From NCBI GenBank assembly GCA_905478975.1, contig CAJQKW010000092.1, positions 1-44,632 of the forward strand: DNA of 44,632 nt, in the 5' to 3' direction. Each line of letters begins with the position of its first letter. Within the stretch, counting starts at the first letter, position 1. The notes below the pieces were generated by a model. That model did no database searches. It worked only from the letters and a program-made list of their open reading frames with translations, and was not told the origin of the DNA. Both the position numbers and the translations under genes were made by a program. This DNA is from an uncultured Pseudomonadales bacterium. Its GTDB lineage: Bacteria > Pseudomonadota > Gammaproteobacteria > Pseudomonadales > Porticoccaceae. Positions 33,603 to 42,366 of the stretch are shown piece after piece.

Positions 33603-34505
33603 ATGAAAACACTTTCCAACAAAGTCGCAGTGATCACCGGTGCTGGTTCAGGTATAGGCCGCTATCTCGCCATACTGCTGGCACGATCTGGTGCCAATAT
33701 AGCCGCCTGTGAAATTAGTGAGACGGCACTAGCAGAGACCGTTTCGATGCTTCGAGACTACCCTGTAAAAGTATCTAGCCATCTACTCGATGTAGCCGAC
33801 AAAGCTGCCATCGAAGCCCTGCCGGAACAGGTTATTGCCCAACACGGCCACGTTGACCTGGTGTTCAATAACGCCGGGGTTACCGTTGACTCCACCTTTG
33901 AGGATTTGTCTGAGACCGATTGGGACTGGGTGATGAATATCAATCTGCAAGGCGTGATCAATTCCAGCCGTGCCTTCTTGCCCCATTTAAAGCAGCGACC
34001 TGAAGCCGCTCTAATCAATACCTCCTCTATTTTTGGCATGATTGTGGTTGAGCGACAGTCGGTTTATCACACCGCAAAATTTGCCGTGCGCGGCTTTACT
34101 GAAAGCCTCGCCAAAGAAATGAAAGGTGGCTCGGTACAGATACACTGCGTGCATCCCGGCCATATAGGAACCAATATTCTCGGCAATGCGCGGATTAATA
34201 AGAGTGAGGAATCGGCAAACGCCTTTCAGCGCCTGATGGGCAAGCTTGCGGGCATAGGTGATGATCAGGAATCCATGGCTGCCTTCTTTGAGCAAAATGG
34301 TATGCATCCCAGCCGTGCGGCGCAGATTATGCTCAATGGCGTATTGAACAATCGCCCCCGAATTCTTGTTGGCACCGATGCCAAACTGATGGATCTCTGT
34401 CAGCGCCTGATGCCCATCCACTATGAAAAGTTATTCCCCTTTTTCACTGTGCCCCTGACCTTTTTACGCAATAAGAAACCGATTAAGGGCCTACCTAGTC
34501 TTTAG
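33603..34505 (+). CDS. Short-chain dehydrogenase/reductase
   Basis: A 300-residue SDR. The nucleotide-binding motif TGAGSGIG is at 12-19, NNAG at 89-92, the catalytic Ser at 141/142, Y155 and K159 in SVYHTAK. Members oxidise alcohols or reduce ketones with NAD(P). In this setting it would oxidise the alcohol made by AlkB or released by the alkyl sulfatase. A C-terminal extension (about 225-300) carries basic and hydrophobic residues (LTFLRNKKPIKGL), consistent with membrane association. AGAGG precedes the ATG. The operator upstream is shared with alkB and the flavin monooxygenase. Confidence 0.9.
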   Translation: MKTLSNKVAVITGAGSGIGRYLAILLARSGANIAACEISETALAETVSMLRDYPVKVSSHLLDVADKAAIEALPEQVIAQHGHVDLVFNNAGVTVDSTFEDLSETDWDWVMNINLQGVINSSRAFLPHLKQRPEAALINTSSIFGMIVVERQSVYHTAKFAVRGFTESLAKEMKGGSVQIHCVHPGHIGTNILGNARINKSEESANAFQRLMGKLAGIGDDQESMAAFFEQNGMHPSRAAQIMLNGVLNNRPRILVGTDAKLMDLCQRLMPIHYEKLFPFFTVPLTFLRNKKPIKGLPSL

Positions 34506-34545
34506 GCCCAGTCTCTAAGCTAAGAACAGCCTGGTATAGCAAAAT

Positions 34546-34611
34546 ATGACGGTATATGAATCGCTAATTGACCGTATTTAAGCCCTTCAATATTGAGCGG
34601 TCAATTACAAT
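34546..34611 (+). promoter_or_regulatory. Operator/promoter of the flavin monooxygenase gene
   Basis: Two 15-bp repeats start at 34546 (ATGACGGTATATGAA) and 34568 (TTGACCGTATTTAAG), again 22 bp apart. GGTCAATTACAAT gives -10 TACAAT at 34606-34611, 38 bp after the start of the second repeat. The site falls between the SDR stop and the monooxygenase start, so this gene has its own promoter within an apparent operon. Confidence 0.82.
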
Positions 34612-34651
34612 ACAAATCTGAATTAGCAAAAGTGACCTAGGGGAAATAACA

Positions 34652-36169
34652 GTGTCGGAATCTTCACCGCAGCGCCCAGATCAAGCAGTAACCAGCACAG
34701 AACATAGAGATGTGATTATCGTCGGTGCTGGCCTATCCGGTATTGGCGCCGCCTGCCATCTCGCTGACAAATGCCCTGACCGCAGTTATCTATTGCTGGA
34801 ATCACGCAAGGCCATGGGCGGCACCTGGGATCTGTTCCGCTACCCCGGCATTCGCAGTGACAGCGATATGCACACATTGGGCTATAGCTTTAAACCCTGG
34901 GAAGGTGCCAAAGCCATTGCCGACGGCCCTTCTATTCTCAATTATGTTCGTGAAACCGCTGTTGAAAGTGGTGTCGACCAGCATATTCGTTACGGCCACC
35001 GCCTGGTCTCAGCCAGCTGGTCTTCAGAACAGTCAATATGGACATTAGCGGTACGTCAGTCCGACAGCGATCAGACGGTGCAGATGACCTGTAATTTTCT
35101 CTATATGTGTTCCGGCTATTACAGCTACGAGACACCCCATAATCCTAAGTTCCCAGAAGTGGATAGCTTTAAAGGCCAAGTCATTCGCCCGCAATTTTGG
35201 CCCGACAATCTCGACTATCAAGATAAGACTGTGGTGATAATTGGTTCCGGTGCGACCGCTATGACATTGGTTCCGGCCATGGCTAAAAAAGCCAAGCAGG
35301 TGACAATGCTTCAGCGCTCTCCCACCTATGTGCTCTCAAGGCCGTCCGAAGACTGGTTTGCCAACGGTCTGCGAAAAATTTTACCGTCGGCCTGGGCCTA
35401 TGGAGTAACGCGCTTTAGAAATACGCTATTCCAAGAATTTCTTTTTAAGCAGGCACGCAAATATCCGGCAATGGCCAAGCGTCTTTTAATCCGACAGTTA
35501 CGCAAACAGCTTGGCAAAGACTATGACGTCGAGAAGCATTTTACCCCCAACTATAATCCCTGGGATCAACGCCTCTGCCTAGTGCCCGACGATGACTTAT
35601 TTAAAGCCATTAGCAGCGGTAGCGCGACCGTCGTAACCGACCACATTCAGCGTTTTACCGAGGCTGGTATTGAGCTGAAATCGGGACAGCATCTTCAGGC
35701 AGATATTGTTGTCAGTGCCACGGGGCTTGAGTTAGAAGTGATGGGTGGTGCGACCTTTAGTGTTGATGGCCAAGCCGTGGACTTCGCGAAGCTAACCACC
35801 TACAAAGGGTTTATGGTCTCGGATGTGCCCAACATGGTGTCGACCTTCGGCTATGTCAACGCCTCTTGGACATTGCGTGCAGACCTGATCTCAGAATGGG
35901 TTTGCAGAACCTTAAACCATATGCGTCAAACTGAGACCAGCAAAGTAGTGCCAGTGCTTCCAGAATCCTTAAAAGATATGCCCACCAAAGACTGGATTGC
36001 CGACTTCCCCGCTGGCTACCTAAAGCGGGCTATGCATCTGCAGCCTAAACAGGGCAATCAGGCACCCTGGGTAAATAGCCAAGATTTTCGCAGTGAGCGG
36101 GCGCTGTTTAGGCTGCCCATAGAGTCGGATAAGGCGCTGTATTTTAGCGCAGCAGAAAAAAGCACTTAA
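34652..36169 (+). CDS. EthA-like flavin monooxygenase (Baeyer-Villiger type) with altered fingerprint
   Basis: A 505-residue FAD/NADPH monooxygenase. FAD-binding GAGLSG is at 25-30, GGTWDLFRYPGIRSDSDMHTLGYSFKPW at 56-83, and the NADPH site GSGATA at 198-203. Relatives convert ketones to esters (Baeyer-Villiger) and oxidise sulfur compounds. The Baeyer-Villiger fingerprint F-x-G-x3-H-x3-W is present as F173-K-G175-Q-V-I-R179-P-Q-F-W183, with Arg where His is normal (CGC at 35186-35188). The GTG start is set by GGGG about 9 bp before it. It ends 29 bp from the convergent lactonase gene. A ketone formed by the SDR is the obvious candidate substrate. Confidence 0.9.
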   Translation: MSESSPQRPDQAVTSTEHRDVIIVGAGLSGIGAACHLADKCPDRSYLLLESRKAMGGTWDLFRYPGIRSDSDMHTLGYSFKPWEGAKAIADGPSILNYVRETAVESGVDQHIRYGHRLVSASWSSEQSIWTLAVRQSDSDQTVQMTCNFLYMCSGYYSYETPHNPKFPEVDSFKGQVIRPQFWPDNLDYQDKTVVIIGSGATAMTLVPAMAKKAKQVTMLQRSPTYVLSRPSEDWFANGLRKILPSAWAYGVTRFRNTLFQEFLFKQARKYPAMAKRLLIRQLRKQLGKDYDVEKHFTPNYNPWDQRLCLVPDDDLFKAISSGSATVVTDHIQRFTEAGIELKSGQHLQADIVVSATGLELEVMGGATFSVDGQAVDFAKLTTYKGFMVSDVPNMVSTFGYVNASWTLRADLISEWVCRTLNHMRQTETSKVVPVLPESLKDMPTKDWIADFPAGYLKRAMHLQPKQGNQAPWVNSQDFRSERALFRLPIESDKALYFSAAEKST

Positions 36170-36198
36170 TCTGGCCGCTGTTAGAGCCCCTATACCAG

Positions 36199-37377
36199 CT
36201 AAAACGGAAAACCCTGCACATTCATTTGCGCGGTATAAATTCCCGCCTCTAAACAATTAGCAGCGCCACACTGACGGAGGCTATCCCCGTCCATAAGATC
36301 GGTTAAGCCTGTCACAAATAATGTTTTCCCATCCTCCCCACCAAAGGCAACATTGGTGACAATATGGATTCCTTCAACGTTTAACTGACCCAGCTCAGTG
36401 TGATTTTTATCGATTACCACCACCACTTGGCCGTCAGATCTGGAGGCGAGTTCTCTGGTGGTGGTCGCATAAATATTGCCACTGCAATCTTTTCCCATAC
36501 CATCAATTGGCGTCTCTAATATTTTCTGCGGATTCGATACTTCACCGGCGATTAAATCAAAGGCCCACAATCCCTGCATTCCACCCACAATCAGCTGTTG
36601 TTGATCCAGTGACAGGATAATCCCATTGGGTTTATCGCGCAGAGCCGGTACAAGCTCAGTCACGGCGGTGGCATTCACTGCACCCTCACTGGTGACCCGG
36701 TAAATACGCTGCCCCGGTTCGGTTGATCCAGGTTGGCCGCCACCCTGTACCCCCTCTAAGTTAATATTGGAAGGGGTGTTCCAATTCGGGTCGGTAAAAT
36801 AAACCGTATCATCATGGCCAATGGTCAAGTCATTGGGCGCGTTAAATCGCTTATTGTTGTAGCTGGATACAATTGGCGTAACCTCTTGGCTTTCCCAGTC
36901 AATATAAGACAGAGAGCCATCTAGCTGCCTTGCTGCCACTAAATGGCCCTGGCTATCCAGTGCCAAACCATTGCTGCCGGCAACGCTGTCATTTAGCCAG
37001 ACCTGCGGTTCTTGACCCTCAACCCAGCGCCAGATGGTAGTTTGGTTAGTTAACTGAAAGCCGTTTTGGTCCACTGTGCCCATATTGGAATAATAGAGCG
37101 CGCCATCGTGCCATACAGGGCCTTCGATATTGTTATAGCCCTCATACATCAGCGGAATATTTTGTTCACGTGTAAGGACTACATTGGCCAAATCGAGCTT
37201 TAGATTTTCTGCCCCTGCAGAGCAATATTGGGCATTGGCCTGAGCTATGGATTCCACATTATTGGCTAGCTTAGGGGGTTCTATATCTGCACATGAAGCC
37301 GCCAGAATAGAGTAACAAGCCACGGCCATAAGTGAGGTTTTTTTGGTGTTAAATTTAGTCGCAAACAATGAAGGCAC
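36199..37377 (-). CDS. SMP-30/gluconolactonase-family lipoprotein
   Basis: A 392-residue six-bladed beta-propeller of the SMP-30/gluconolactonase/LRE type: EGPVWHDGALYYSNM (first metal Glu), NGLALDSQGHLVAA, FNAPNDLTIGHDDTVYFTDPNW (Asn and Asp ligands) and KPNGIILSLDQQQLIV. The N-terminus has a lipobox (AASC), so it is a periplasmic lipoprotein. It opens sugar lactones such as gluconolactone to the acid. The GTG at 37377 has AGG too close; a TTG at 37368 with AGGGTG six bases upstream is a better start. It follows the LacI gene by 32 bp, as the last gene of the gluconate operon. Confidence 0.88.
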   Translation of the reverse strand: MPSLFATKFNTKKTSLMAVACYSILAASCADIEPPKLANNVESIAQANAQYCSAGAENLKLDLANVVLTREQNIPLMYEGYNNIEGPVWHDGALYYSNMGTVDQNGFQLTNQTTIWRWVEGQEPQVWLNDSVAGSNGLALDSQGHLVAARQLDGSLSYIDWESQEVTPIVSSYNNKRFNAPNDLTIGHDDTVYFTDPNWNTPSNINLEGVQGGGQPGSTEPGQRIYRVTSEGAVNATAVTELVPALRDKPNGIILSLDQQQLIVGGMQGLWAFDLIAGEVSNPQKILETPIDGMGKDCSGNIYATTTRELASRSDGQVVVVIDKNHTELGQLNVEGIHIVTNVAFGGEDGKTLFVTGLTDLMDGDSLRQCGAANCLEAGIYTAQMNVQGFPF

Positions 37378-37409
37378 CCTAGTGATAGATTTCGTATTTT
37401 GATTTGAGA

Positions 37410-38441
37410 TTATCGGGTTGATTTGCGCATAACCAGCTCAAATCCAGTATCTATATAATCCGGTAAGGCTAAGACCTTGTCGTCTTGTTGATTGATTTTC
37501 TGGAAAATAATGTTCATGGCTTTACTGCCCATGCTGTATCGATTAACGCTGACACTGGACAATGCAGGCTCGGCATAGGCGGCCATTTCAATATCGTTAA
37601 AACCGCAGACCCCAAACTTTTCGGGCACATTAATATGCATCTTTTTACATTCATGCAAAACCCCTAGAGCCAAGTCATCGTTACAGCAAAATACCGCGTC
37701 ACAGTCGCCCTCAGTATTGGCCATTAACTCTCTAAATAGCGATGCACCCATGGACACGGAAGATGGCTGGGGGGTTGTGATCACGCGCTTTTTATCCAGG
37801 CCATTAACAGCGGATAAAGCATATTCAAATCCCGCTAGCCGATCGCAGGCTCTGGTGTCCATTCGGGCGCCGATAAAGCCAATTTTAGCGTATGACTTGG
37901 CAACCAATGACTGGGTCACAGCGGCTCCAGCGTCGAAATGTGAGAACCCAACATTAATATCAATGGGGTCGTCGACCTTGCCCATTATTTGAACCACAGG
38001 AACGCCAGAGGCTTCTAGCATGGCTCTGGCGGCATAAGTCTGCCCACCACCGGTGATAATTAGCCCCTCTGGAGATTGCCCCAATAGTGTTCTAATCGCC
38101 CGCTCCTCCTCAATCGGAGAGTAATGGGTGTTAAACAGTAGCACCTGATAATTAGCCGGAATCGCAATATCATAGATGCCACGCAAGACATCGTTAAACA
38201 CGACATTTGAAAGGGACGGAATAAGTACACCAATTAGTTTTGATTTTGATGATGCCAGCACAGATGCCGAGCGATTCGGGATATACCCCAACTCAGTAAT
38301 GGCTGCATGGACTTTGTCCCGAACATCAGCGCGAACCCCTTCATAGCCGTTCACCACGCGAGATACGGTCATGGGACTGACCTGCGCTTTTTCCGCTACG
38401 TCTTTTAGGGTAAGTCGCTTGCCAGCTTGGGGCTTAGTCAT
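37410..38441 (-). CDS. LacI-family transcriptional repressor (GntR-like)
   Basis: A 343-residue LacI regulator. The DNA-binding helix-turn-helix and hinge are RLTLKDVAEKAQVSPMTVSRVVNG and YIPNRSASVLASSKS, followed by the periplasmic-binding-type ligand domain (IGVLIPSLSNVVFNDVLRGIYD). Position between a gluconate permease and a lactonase gene, and similarity to GntR-type repressors, point to gluconate or its phosphate as inducer. The TTGCGCAA-centred sites upstream of the glucosidase gene at 42235 and 42329 are the likely operators. No good ribosome site precedes the ATG. Confidence 0.9.
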   Translation of the reverse strand: MTKPQAGKRLTLKDVAEKAQVSPMTVSRVVNGYEGVRADVRDKVHAAITELGYIPNRSASVLASSKSKLIGVLIPSLSNVVFNDVLRGIYDIAIPANYQVLLFNTHYSPIEEERAIRTLLGQSPEGLIITGGGQTYAARAMLEASGVPVVQIMGKVDDPIDINVGFSHFDAGAAVTQSLVAKSYAKIGFIGARMDTRACDRLAGFEYALSAVNGLDKKRVITTPQPSSVSMGASLFRELMANTEGDCDAVFCCNDDLALGVLHECKKMHINVPEKFGVCGFNDIEMAAYAEPALSSVSVNRYSMGSKAMNIIFQKINQQDDKVLALPDYIDTGFELVMRKSTR

Positions 38442-38528
38442 CGGGAGAAAATTACCATTAGCTATACAACCTCTTCACTTAATATAGAAAAACAACAGTC
38501 GCAGAGTATCAGAATTAAGTTGATCGAC

Positions 38529-39866
38529 TTACAAAAACAGCGCTATCACCAGACAACTGGCCAACCCAACCAAAGAGATAAGTGTTGTCATCACTGTCCA
38601 TGTTTTTAATGTGTCCTTCTCGCTCATACCCAGGTAACGACTCACCAGCCAAAAGCCCGAATCGTTTACATGAGAGAGAATAGTCGCACCAGAGGAAATG
38701 GCAATCACCAACAGACCCAAGCTTGGCGCTGACATAGGCTGCAACTCCAAAATCGGCGCCATCAGCCCTGCCCCGGTAATCATTGCAACCGTCGCTGAAC
38801 CCTGAGCCACCCGGGTAATCGCCGCAATTAAGAACCCCAAAATAAACACCGAGAATTGTGCTTCGACAAAGACCGATGCCAACATTTGCCCAACACCGGA
38901 ATCAATTAGCACCTGTTTAAATGCCCCGCCGGCACCGGTAATTAAAATCACAACTCCGGCGGGCTCTAGACCTTTATTGGCAATATTTAACAGCGCCTCT
39001 CGGCTGAGATCACATTTTTTATGGGCAATGAATAGAGCCAAAATAGTAGCAATGGTCAGTGCGACAAATGGGTGTCCTAAAAAGCTCACCACAGCCATCG
39101 GGGTACTGTCTGCAACCCACACAAAGGGCGCTGTAGTGGCCAGCATAATCAACAGTAGCGGCAGCAAAATAATCGATGACATCCAAGCAAAGCTCGGAGC
39201 GGACACATCTGCTGCTGTGACCTGATCTCTATGAGCTTCGGGTACTGGAACAAATAGTCGGCTGGCAATAAATTGGCCAAACCAGGGGCCGGCGATAATC
39301 ATTGCCGGTATGCCAGCCATTGCGCCAAATAAAATCACCCAACCTAGATCGGCTTTGACCAGTTCGGCCACGGCAATAGGGCCCGGCGTAGGCGGAATAA
39401 AACTGTGGGTAATAGCCAGACCCGCCAGTAGCGGAATCGCGTAATATAACAGCGACCGACCTGAGCGATTAGCCAAGCCATACAACAGCGGCGCCAAAAT
39501 AATAAAGGCCACATCAAAAAATACTGGGATAGCGACAATAAAACCGGTTACCCCAAGACTCCACTGGATTTTGCCACTGCCAAATGACTGAATTAGGCTG
39601 TCGGCAATGCGCTGGATACCGCCAGAGCTCTCGAGTATTTGACCGAGAATAGCCCCTAGACCTACCACTATGGCAACAAAACCTAGGGTTCCGCCCATGC
39701 CATTTTTAATCGAATCTATTACCTGTTGCGGCTCTAAACCAGAACTTAGACCCACCAATAAGCTGGTGATCAGCAGCGCCAAAAAAGCCGGCAGACGCAA
39801 TTTGACCACCAACAGCAACAGCAGTGCAATGCCGGCTCCGGCAACAAAAAATAGCGATAAATCCAT
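38529..39866 (-). CDS. gntT: Gluconate:H+ symporter (GntP family)
   Basis: A 445-residue inner-membrane transporter with 12-14 hydrophobic segments. GFIVAIPVFFDVAFIILAPLLYGLANRSGRSLLYYAIPLLAGLAITHSFIPPTPGPIAVAELV and MTGAGLMAPIL / SLGLLVIAISSGATILSHVNDSGFW are typical of GntT/GntP gluconate permeases. GAGGATTTG precedes the ATG. It lies between the GH3 gene (45 bp upstream) and the LacI gene (87 bp downstream) on one strand. Confidence 0.92.
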   Translation of the reverse strand: MDLSLFFVAGAGIALLLLLVVKLRLPAFLALLITSLLVGLSSGLEPQQVIDSIKNGMGGTLGFVAIVVGLGAILGQILESSGGIQRIADSLIQSFGSGKIQWSLGVTGFIVAIPVFFDVAFIILAPLLYGLANRSGRSLLYYAIPLLAGLAITHSFIPPTPGPIAVAELVKADLGWVILFGAMAGIPAMIIAGPWFGQFIASRLFVPVPEAHRDQVTAADVSAPSFAWMSSIILLPLLLIMLATTAPFVWVADSTPMAVVSFLGHPFVALTIATILALFIAHKKCDLSREALLNIANKGLEPAGVVILITGAGGAFKQVLIDSGVGQMLASVFVEAQFSVFILGFLIAAITRVAQGSATVAMITGAGLMAPILELQPMSAPSLGLLVIAISSGATILSHVNDSGFWLVSRYLGMSEKDTLKTWTVMTTLISLVGLASCLVIALFL

Positions 39867-39911
39867 ATCAAATCCTCGGCGATATTAAATTCGCATCACT
39901 GGTTCTAGCCG

Positions 39912-42173
39912 TTAATCTCGAGCTATCACTGTTGCGACTTTTACATGGTCGCCAATAATAATTTCAAATTCACCGGGCTCAACAACCGGCTTCATATGAC
40001 GGTCTAATAACTCAAAGTCTTGGTTATCAATAGTAAAGCTCAATGTCTTCTGCTCGCCACGCTTTAAATGTATGCGCTTAAAGGCAACCAGCTTTCTCAC
40101 CGGCGTAGTCACTGTGCTGACTTTGTCATTAATATAAATCATCACTACTTCATCGCCGTCCATCTGACCGGTATTTTCAATATCAACAGTCATGGTGAGA
40201 CTGTCTTTCGTGGTCATGGTTTCGGGCACAGTGAGATTGCGGTAATCAAAAGTCGTGTAAGACAACCCATACCCAAAGTAGTACAGCGGCTTGCGTGAGC
40301 TTAGATAGAAGCCACCGCGATGAAACGCTGAGGGTTTATGATTATAAAAGCTCTGTAGATGACCCACCGAGCGCGGCACCGTAATCGGCAGTCTGCCAGC
40401 GGGATTAACTTTGCCCACTAGGGTCTCAGCAATCGCCTGGCCTCCATACATGCCCGGCTCCCAGGCCTCTAAAATGGCATCAGCATTTTCAGTTAACCAC
40501 TCCGAGGCAATCGGCCCCCCATTCACCAACACCACCACTAACTTGGCGCCACTGGCTTTGATATTTTGAAGCAGCTCAATTTGATTGCCGACTAAGTCTA
40601 GTGTCGGGCGGTCAACATTCTCAGCACTGGTTTTATTAGTATCAAAGCGTAGAGAGTTTTCACCCATCACCGCAATCACCACATCAGCTTGCTTGGCTGA
40701 TTGGCTCACTGCAGATAATTCGACAGCGGAAATAAGCTCGTGCCGGGCAATAGCCACATGCTCTATGGTTGAACCAGCACCATACTGCTGGTTAATGCCC
40801 TCTAGCACCGTAATCACGTTGTTATCTGGCTGCACTCTAGCCCATTCCCCCAAAAGCGCCTGATGATCAGCATTGGGGCCGGTAACTAAAATACGCTCTA
40901 CGCCCGGCTTAAGAGGCAATACGCCATTGTTCTTCAGCAGCACCATGGATTTCTGTGCGGTTTTTAGTGCCAGATCCCGATGAGCCTTACTGAGCAGCGT
41001 ATTATCCACTGCCTCTTGACTGGTATAGCGGTTTTCAAATAGCCCCAACTGAAACTTCGCGTAGAGAATTTTGCTTACCGCATGGTCAATCCGGCTCTGG
41101 GGTATTTCACCCTCTTCGACCAAGGCTTTTACATTGTCGAAAAACCCCGGGCCCTGCATATGTACATCCATACCCGCCAGCACAGCAACCTTGTCCGCTT
41201 GTTTTTCTGAGTCGACAATTTTATGCGCGGTTTCAAGACGCTGGATATCCATCCAGTCGCTAACATAAAAGCCTTCGAAGCCCCATTCGTTGCGAATTAA
41301 ATCGGTTAAATAGCCTTCGTGGGCATGAGCTGGAATGCCATTAATTTCATTGTGAGCAGGCATGATGGTGTAGACACCACTTTCGATTGAGCCAACAAAC
41401 GGGGGAAAAAATATTTCATGCAAGGTACGCTCGGAAACATCTGCCGGAGCGCCATTGACGCCATTGTAGGCAATGCCGCCAGCGACAAAGTGCTTGGCAG
41501 AGGCTATCACATTCGACTCAGAGCCAAAGTCTTTGCCCTGATAACCCCGCACCATGGCATTACCCATTTCCGTGACTAGGTAGGGATCTTCACCAAAGGT
41601 CTCACCGATACGGCCCCAACGGGCATCGCGCACCACTTCAATATTGGGAGAATAAGCCCAGTGAAACCCGGTTGCGCGCATTTCACTGGCGGTATATTCG
41701 GCCATTAACTCGGCTAATTCGGGCTCAAATGATGCCGCCAAGCCAATCTGAGTGGCATAGATAGTGGTGGCATCCATATACATGCCGTGCCCATGAATCG
41801 CATCAGTGGCAATAAGTAGTGGAATTTTAAGGCGAGAGGTTTCAGCTAAACTTTGTAAAATATTGGCTTCTTCAAAAGTAGACACTTTTAAAAATGACCC
41901 AATTTTGCCCTCTTTAATCAGTCCTGCTCTATCCCCTAAGGCTAAGGTGTAATCTGTCTTAGTATCTTTGCTATCAAAATCGATATCCGACGCTTCACCG
42001 ACAAACTGGCACATTTGGCCAATTTTCTCATCCAGAGTCATCTCTTCAAGTAACAGCTCAACACGCTTATCTGAAGATAAACTGGCGTCTAAGTAGGAGG
42101 CCGTAGCCGCTAAGCTGTCGAATGAAGCAATCAAACAGGCTGACAGGAGCAGCTTTTTAATAGCAGAGTTCAT
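39912..42173 (-). CDS. GH3 beta-glucosidase (BglX-like)
   Basis: A 753-residue exported glycoside hydrolase. After a signal peptide (cleavage near SLAA, residue 22), domain 1 (about 40-380) is the GH3 barrel with the nucleophile Asp in GFYVSDWMDI, and KHFVAGG and RDARWGRIGETFGEDPYL as substrate-binding motifs. Domain 2 is the alpha/beta sandwich with the ENSLRFD and ASEWLTENADAILEAWEPGMYGGQA stretch. A C-terminal fibronectin-III-like domain ends at about 750. It removes terminal beta-glucose units from oligosaccharides in the periplasm. It is first in the operon controlled by the TTGCGCAA sites. Confidence 0.92.
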   Translation of the reverse strand: MNSAIKKLLLSACLIASFDSLAATASYLDASLSSDKRVELLLEEMTLDEKIGQMCQFVGEASDIDFDSKDTKTDYTLALGDRAGLIKEGKIGSFLKVSTFEEANILQSLAETSRLKIPLLIATDAIHGHGMYMDATTIYATQIGLAASFEPELAELMAEYTASEMRATGFHWAYSPNIEVVRDARWGRIGETFGEDPYLVTEMGNAMVRGYQGKDFGSESNVIASAKHFVAGGIAYNGVNGAPADVSERTLHEIFFPPFVGSIESGVYTIMPAHNEINGIPAHAHEGYLTDLIRNEWGFEGFYVSDWMDIQRLETAHKIVDSEKQADKVAVLAGMDVHMQGPGFFDNVKALVEEGEIPQSRIDHAVSKILYAKFQLGLFENRYTSQEAVDNTLLSKAHRDLALKTAQKSMVLLKNNGVLPLKPGVERILVTGPNADHQALLGEWARVQPDNNVITVLEGINQQYGAGSTIEHVAIARHELISAVELSAVSQSAKQADVVIAVMGENSLRFDTNKTSAENVDRPTLDLVGNQIELLQNIKASGAKLVVVLVNGGPIASEWLTENADAILEAWEPGMYGGQAIAETLVGKVNPAGRLPITVPRSVGHLQSFYNHKPSAFHRGGFYLSSRKPLYYFGYGLSYTTFDYRNLTVPETMTTKDSLTMTVDIENTGQMDGDEVVMIYINDKVSTVTTPVRKLVAFKRIHLKRGEQKTLSFTIDNQDFELLDRHMKPVVEPGEFEIIIGDHVKVATVIARD

Positions 42174-42234
42174 AAAAAATGCCTTTGTTATAGAGTTTCC
42201 CCTGGCCTACAGGAGTCAGTTAATCTCAACGGAT

Positions 42235-42253
42235 CATTGGTTGCGCAATCATT
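42235..42253. promoter_or_regulatory. LacI-type operator, proximal to the GH3 gene
   Basis: CATTGGTTGCGCAATCATT, centred on TTGCGCAA at 42241-42248, 62 bp upstream of the GH3 start. Its reverse complement matches the second site at 42329 (AATGATTGCGCAAACAAA) at nearly all positions. The palindromic CG centre is typical of LacI-family operators. Confidence 0.72.
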
Positions 42254-42328
42254 CTATGTAACAATGGGTCCAGTTACAACCACCGCTCAATGTATTACAA
42301 GTGAAAAGGTTGGCCCTCTCTTACCATA

Positions 42329-42348
42329 AATGATTGCGCAAACAAAAA
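42329..42348. promoter_or_regulatory. LacI-type operator, proximal to the gluconokinase gene
   Basis: AATGATTGCGCAAACAAAA, with TTGCGCAA at 42334-42341, 19 bp before the gluconokinase start codon. It is the inverted counterpart of the site at 42235, 93 bp away, so the two could be joined by DNA looping between the divergent promoters. Confidence 0.72.
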
Positions 42349-42366
42349 CTTGCATAGAGACTGATA

